NCBI RefSeq assembly: GCF_014673495.1
Contig: NZ_CP051006.1
Location: 7,377,001-7,441,000 of the forward strand
From: Streptomyces griseofuscus
GTDB taxonomy: Bacteria; Actinomycetota; Actinomycetes; Streptomycetales; Streptomycetaceae
Length of the DNA: 64,000 nucleotides
Direction: 5' to 3'
A program made the position numbers and the translations under genes. The notes under the pieces were generated by a model, which was not told the origin of the DNA, made no database searches, and saw only the letters and a program-made list of their open reading frames with translations. The first letter of the stretch is position 1. Each line of letters starts with the position of its first letter. Below, piece by piece: positions 62,065 through 64,000 of this stretch.

Positions 62065-62829
62065 ATGCGCATGAACGTGTCGACCGGGCCGGAGACGGCC
62101 GGCCTGCGGCCCCTGTCCGCCCGGTCGGTCGTGCTGAGCATGCTCCTGGCCGTGCACCCGCCCGAGTTGCCGGTGAAGGACCTCATACGGCTGGTCGAGC
62201 CCTTCGGCGTCGGCGGCTCCACGCTGCGGGCCGCGCTGAGCCGGATGGTGGCCGCGGGCGATCTGTGGCGCACGGACGCGGTCTACGGGCTGAGCGACCG
62301 GCTGCTGGCCAGGCAGCGCCGCCAGGACGACGCTGTTCACCCCCGTACCCGGGCATGGGACGGTGACTGGGAGATGGTGGTCATCACGGCCACGGGGCGC
62401 GGCGCGGCCGAACGCGCCGAGCTGCGCACCCGGTTGACCGCGCTGCGGCTGGCCGAGCTGCGCGAGGGCGTGTGGCTGCGCCCGGCCAACCTCGACCGGC
62501 CGCTGCCGGACGGACTCCACCGGGTGGCGGTGACGTACACGGCCCGCCCGGACGAGCCCGCGCACGACCTCGTCGCGCGCCTGTGGCCGCTGTCCGCCTG
62601 GGCGAGCACCGCCCAGACCCTGCTCACGACCGCCTCCGACGCCCCCAGCCCCGCCGACCGCCTCACCGCCTTCGCCGCGATCGTCCGCCATCTCCTCGGC
62701 GATCCCGTCCTCCCGCCGGCCCTCCTTCCCCCGACCTGGCCGGGCCCCGAACTGCGCACGGCGTACGCCGAGTACCAGCGGGAGGTGGTGGCGTCGGTCG
62801 GAGTCGAGGGGAGCGTGCGGGGCTGCTGA
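62065..62829 (+). CDS. PaaX-family transcriptional regulator
   Basis: 254 residues. N-terminal winged HTH (SARSVVLSMLLAVHPPELPVKDLIRL, then GGSTLRAALSRMVAAGDLWRT), middle domain with DWEMVVITATGRGAAERAELR and C-terminal PaaX_C (AAIVRHLLGDPVLPPALLP). The family represses phenylacetate or other acyl-CoA-linked genes and responds to CoA esters. ATG 62065 is used; GTG 62059 and ATG 62038 are alternatives, with GGAGG at 62040-62044. Divergent from the AidB-like gene, which it likely controls. Confidence 0.87.
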   Translation: MRMNVSTGPETAGLRPLSARSVVLSMLLAVHPPELPVKDLIRLVEPFGVGGSTLRAALSRMVAAGDLWRTDAVYGLSDRLLARQRRQDDAVHPRTRAWDGDWEMVVITATGRGAAERAELRTRLTALRLAELREGVWLRPANLDRPLPDGLHRVAVTYTARPDEPAHDLVARLWPLSAWASTAQTLLTTASDAPSPADRLTAFAAIVRHLLGDPVLPPALLPPTWPGPELRTAYAEYQREVVASVGVEGSVRGC

Positions 62830-63442
62830 CCGGGGGCGCGCGGGCCGAGGCGAGCACTGGGGCCGGGGCCGGGGTGGCCGGTCGAGCGGGGAGTCGTGGG
62901 GGAGGGGCTGGGGTCGGCCCTGAGGAGGGTGGCGGTCGGGGGTGAGCAGGCGCTGTCGGCGGGGTGAGGTGGGCCGCCGATCGGCCGGGGGCTGCTGGGG
63001 ACTCCGTCGCCGGGCGCGGCGCCGCCCGCCGCGACCCCTCCCCGGCATCGAGCATGGGCACCGCCTCCCGACCACGCGTCGCCCGTAAGCCGCAAGCCGC
63101 ACACCCAGCCGCCGGGCCCGCGCGGGAACGCCGCCCGCCGTCGGGCCCGGCCTCGCGGCTGAAGAGACGCGCGCCCGTCGCCGAGCCCCGCCACCGCGGC
63201 CTACGGCCCGTCCAAGGCCCCGCTCCACCCCATGCGGAGCAACCCCCGCACCCGCTCTCCACCGGTCCGCCGGGCATCCCGGCCACGACGGCTCGACGCC
63301 CCCGGTGACCGGACCGCCCCGCGCCTCACGCCCAGCAGGTGGCGCGCCCGACGTACAGGGCGTTCCCTGGGAGATGGAGGGTGACCGGCACGGTCGCGGG
63401 CACTCGGTGGGGGTTGGAGGACGATCTCACCCGAGGAGAGTC
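62830..63442. other. 613-bp region without a supported gene
   Basis: Extremely G+C-rich. Open frames on both strands are long only because stop codons are scarce. No ribosome site with a following conserved motif was found. It would contain the promoter of the next gene. Confidence 0.45.
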
Positions 63443-63964
63443 ATGGCTGAGCACAACGCATCGTCGGCCCTCACGGCGCCCATGCGTGGTGCCGCCTCGG
63501 TGCTGCGCAAGGTGCCGGGCGCCACGACGGTGGGCCACGTCGCTGAGGAGGCCCTGGACAAGGTGGGCGCCGTTTCCCCGCGCGGGCGGCGCATCGCGGT
63601 GTACGCCGGAGCGGGCGTGCTCGGCGCGGCGGGCGTCGTGGAGTGGCCCGTGGCCCTGACCGGCGCGGCGGTGGCCTGGCTCACCCAGTCCCGGCCCGGC
63701 CACCGTGGCGACGGGACCGGCGAGGAACGGGCCGCGGCCCCACATGATCTCGGCACCGCCGCGCTCCGGTCCGGCGCGCAGACGCGTACGCACGGACCCC
63801 AGGAGCAACCGCACCGGCATCACGGCGAGGGCGGCCAAGGGCATGGACACGGGCATCGACCCGGACCCGGCCCGGTACCCGCGGACGACACCCAGGACAG
63901 CACACCGAAGACGGTGACCGGCCCCTTCGGGCCCACCGCGCGCCCCGACCGCACCACTCGCTGA
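63443..63964 (+). CDS. Hypothetical protein with His-rich tail
   Basis: 173 residues. The first 85 are helical with a hydrophobic stretch (VYAGAGVLGAAGVVEWPVALTGAAVAWL, two segments), the rest is low complexity, including HRHHGEGGQGHGHGH at about 128-142, a candidate metal-binding segment. ATG 63443 follows GAGGAGAG. The next frame begins 11 bp later. A similar small protein often precedes CtpI-type P-type ATPases as far as I recall; that would fit metal handling. Confidence 0.7.
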   Translation: MAEHNASSALTAPMRGAASVLRKVPGATTVGHVAEEALDKVGAVSPRGRRIAVYAGAGVLGAAGVVEWPVALTGAAVAWLTQSRPGHRGDGTGEERAAAPHDLGTAALRSGAQTRTHGPQEQPHRHHGEGGQGHGHGHRPGPGPVPADDTQDSTPKTVTGPFGPTARPDRTTR

Positions 63965-63974
63965 GGAGAGCCCC

Positions 63975-64000
63975 TTGCCAGGTATGTTCACCGTGCCGCG
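63975..64000 (+). CDS. Start of a downstream gene, cut by window end
   Basis: GAGGAGAG at 63963-63970 is followed by TTG 63975 and in-frame ATG 63984. Only eight codons are visible (PGMFTVP...), too few to identify. The tight spacing to the His-rich gene implies one operon. A P-type ATPase is only a guess from gene order. Confidence 0.35.

Noticed and set aside
60331..63228. A 965-codon frame extending the acyl-CoA dehydrogenase
   Set aside because: Extension is antisense to PaaX. ATG 61992 starts the normal protein.

Overview
The window is chromosomal DNA of very high G+C with GTG/ATG/TTG starts, strong G/C bias at third codon positions, purine-rich GGAGG-type ribosome sites and rare TTA codons. 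With a SARP regulator, an F420-type PPOX protein, DUF6397/DUF5709/DUF5997 proteins, a GAF regulator and a xylA/xylB/ROK locus, this points to Streptomyces or a close relative. No tRNA, rRNA, CRISPR array or replication origin was found.

Layout. 0-5.9 kb is an accessory, decaying edge: the end of an MFS exporter, an alpha/beta hydrolase, a SARP regulator cut short by an in-frame TGA, 0.9 kb of non-coding DNA, and a chimeric wreck of an IS5-type transposase joined to a tyrosine recombinase. 5.9-12.3 kb holds an aldehyde dehydrogenase with a GAF regulator, a Tat-exported amidase, and an acetamidase/formamidase behind an amino-acid permease. 12.6-16.7 kb is the xylose locus: ROK regulator, xylulokinase and divergent xylose isomerase around a candidate operator. 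17-28.8 kb is mostly housekeeping: an MpaB-type oxygenase, PadR regulator and hydrolase, methyltransferase, PPOX protein, orphan roadblock protein, thioesterase II, a DEAD/DEAH helicase, ribosomal protein L31 type B and DUF5709.

28.9-46.8 kb concentrates export and envelope functions: a heterodimeric ABC exporter with one dead ATP site, an L,D-transpeptidase-like lipoprotein, a second amidase, a secreted M1 peptidase, a PNGase A-like glycoamidase, a MarR/ABC exporter pair, an MltG paralogue, a flavin monooxygenase, YjbQ and a GH3 lipoprotein. Two decayed genes lie at 44.5-45.2 and 46.8-47.1 kb. 47-64 kb carries DUF5997 with a LysR effector-domain protein, an MFS exporter, HAD phosphatase, Lrp/AsnC regulator, FUSC membrane protein, lactonase, CbiX-like protein, GlcNAc-type kinase, uracil-DNA glycosylase, a BNR-repeat protein, a two-TM protein, a DUF4352 protein, an AidB-like acyl-CoA dehydrogenase facing a PaaX regulator, and a His-rich protein ahead of a gene cut by the window end.

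How the parts relate. The envelope enzymes (two amidases, LDT-like, MltG-like, GH3) and the GlcNAc-type kinase fit cell-wall turnover and amino-sugar reuse; a DasR-like site at 53.5 kb hints at a link, which is inference. Two genes carry early TTA codons (SARP codon 9, permease codon 16), which implies bldA-dependent expression. Most likely novelty: the complementary degeneration of the ABC heterodimer, the SARP with lost Walker A lysine and truncated TPR region, the MltG paralogue without its catalytic glutamate region, and the transposase/integrase chimera. No complete previously undescribed multi-gene system was evident.
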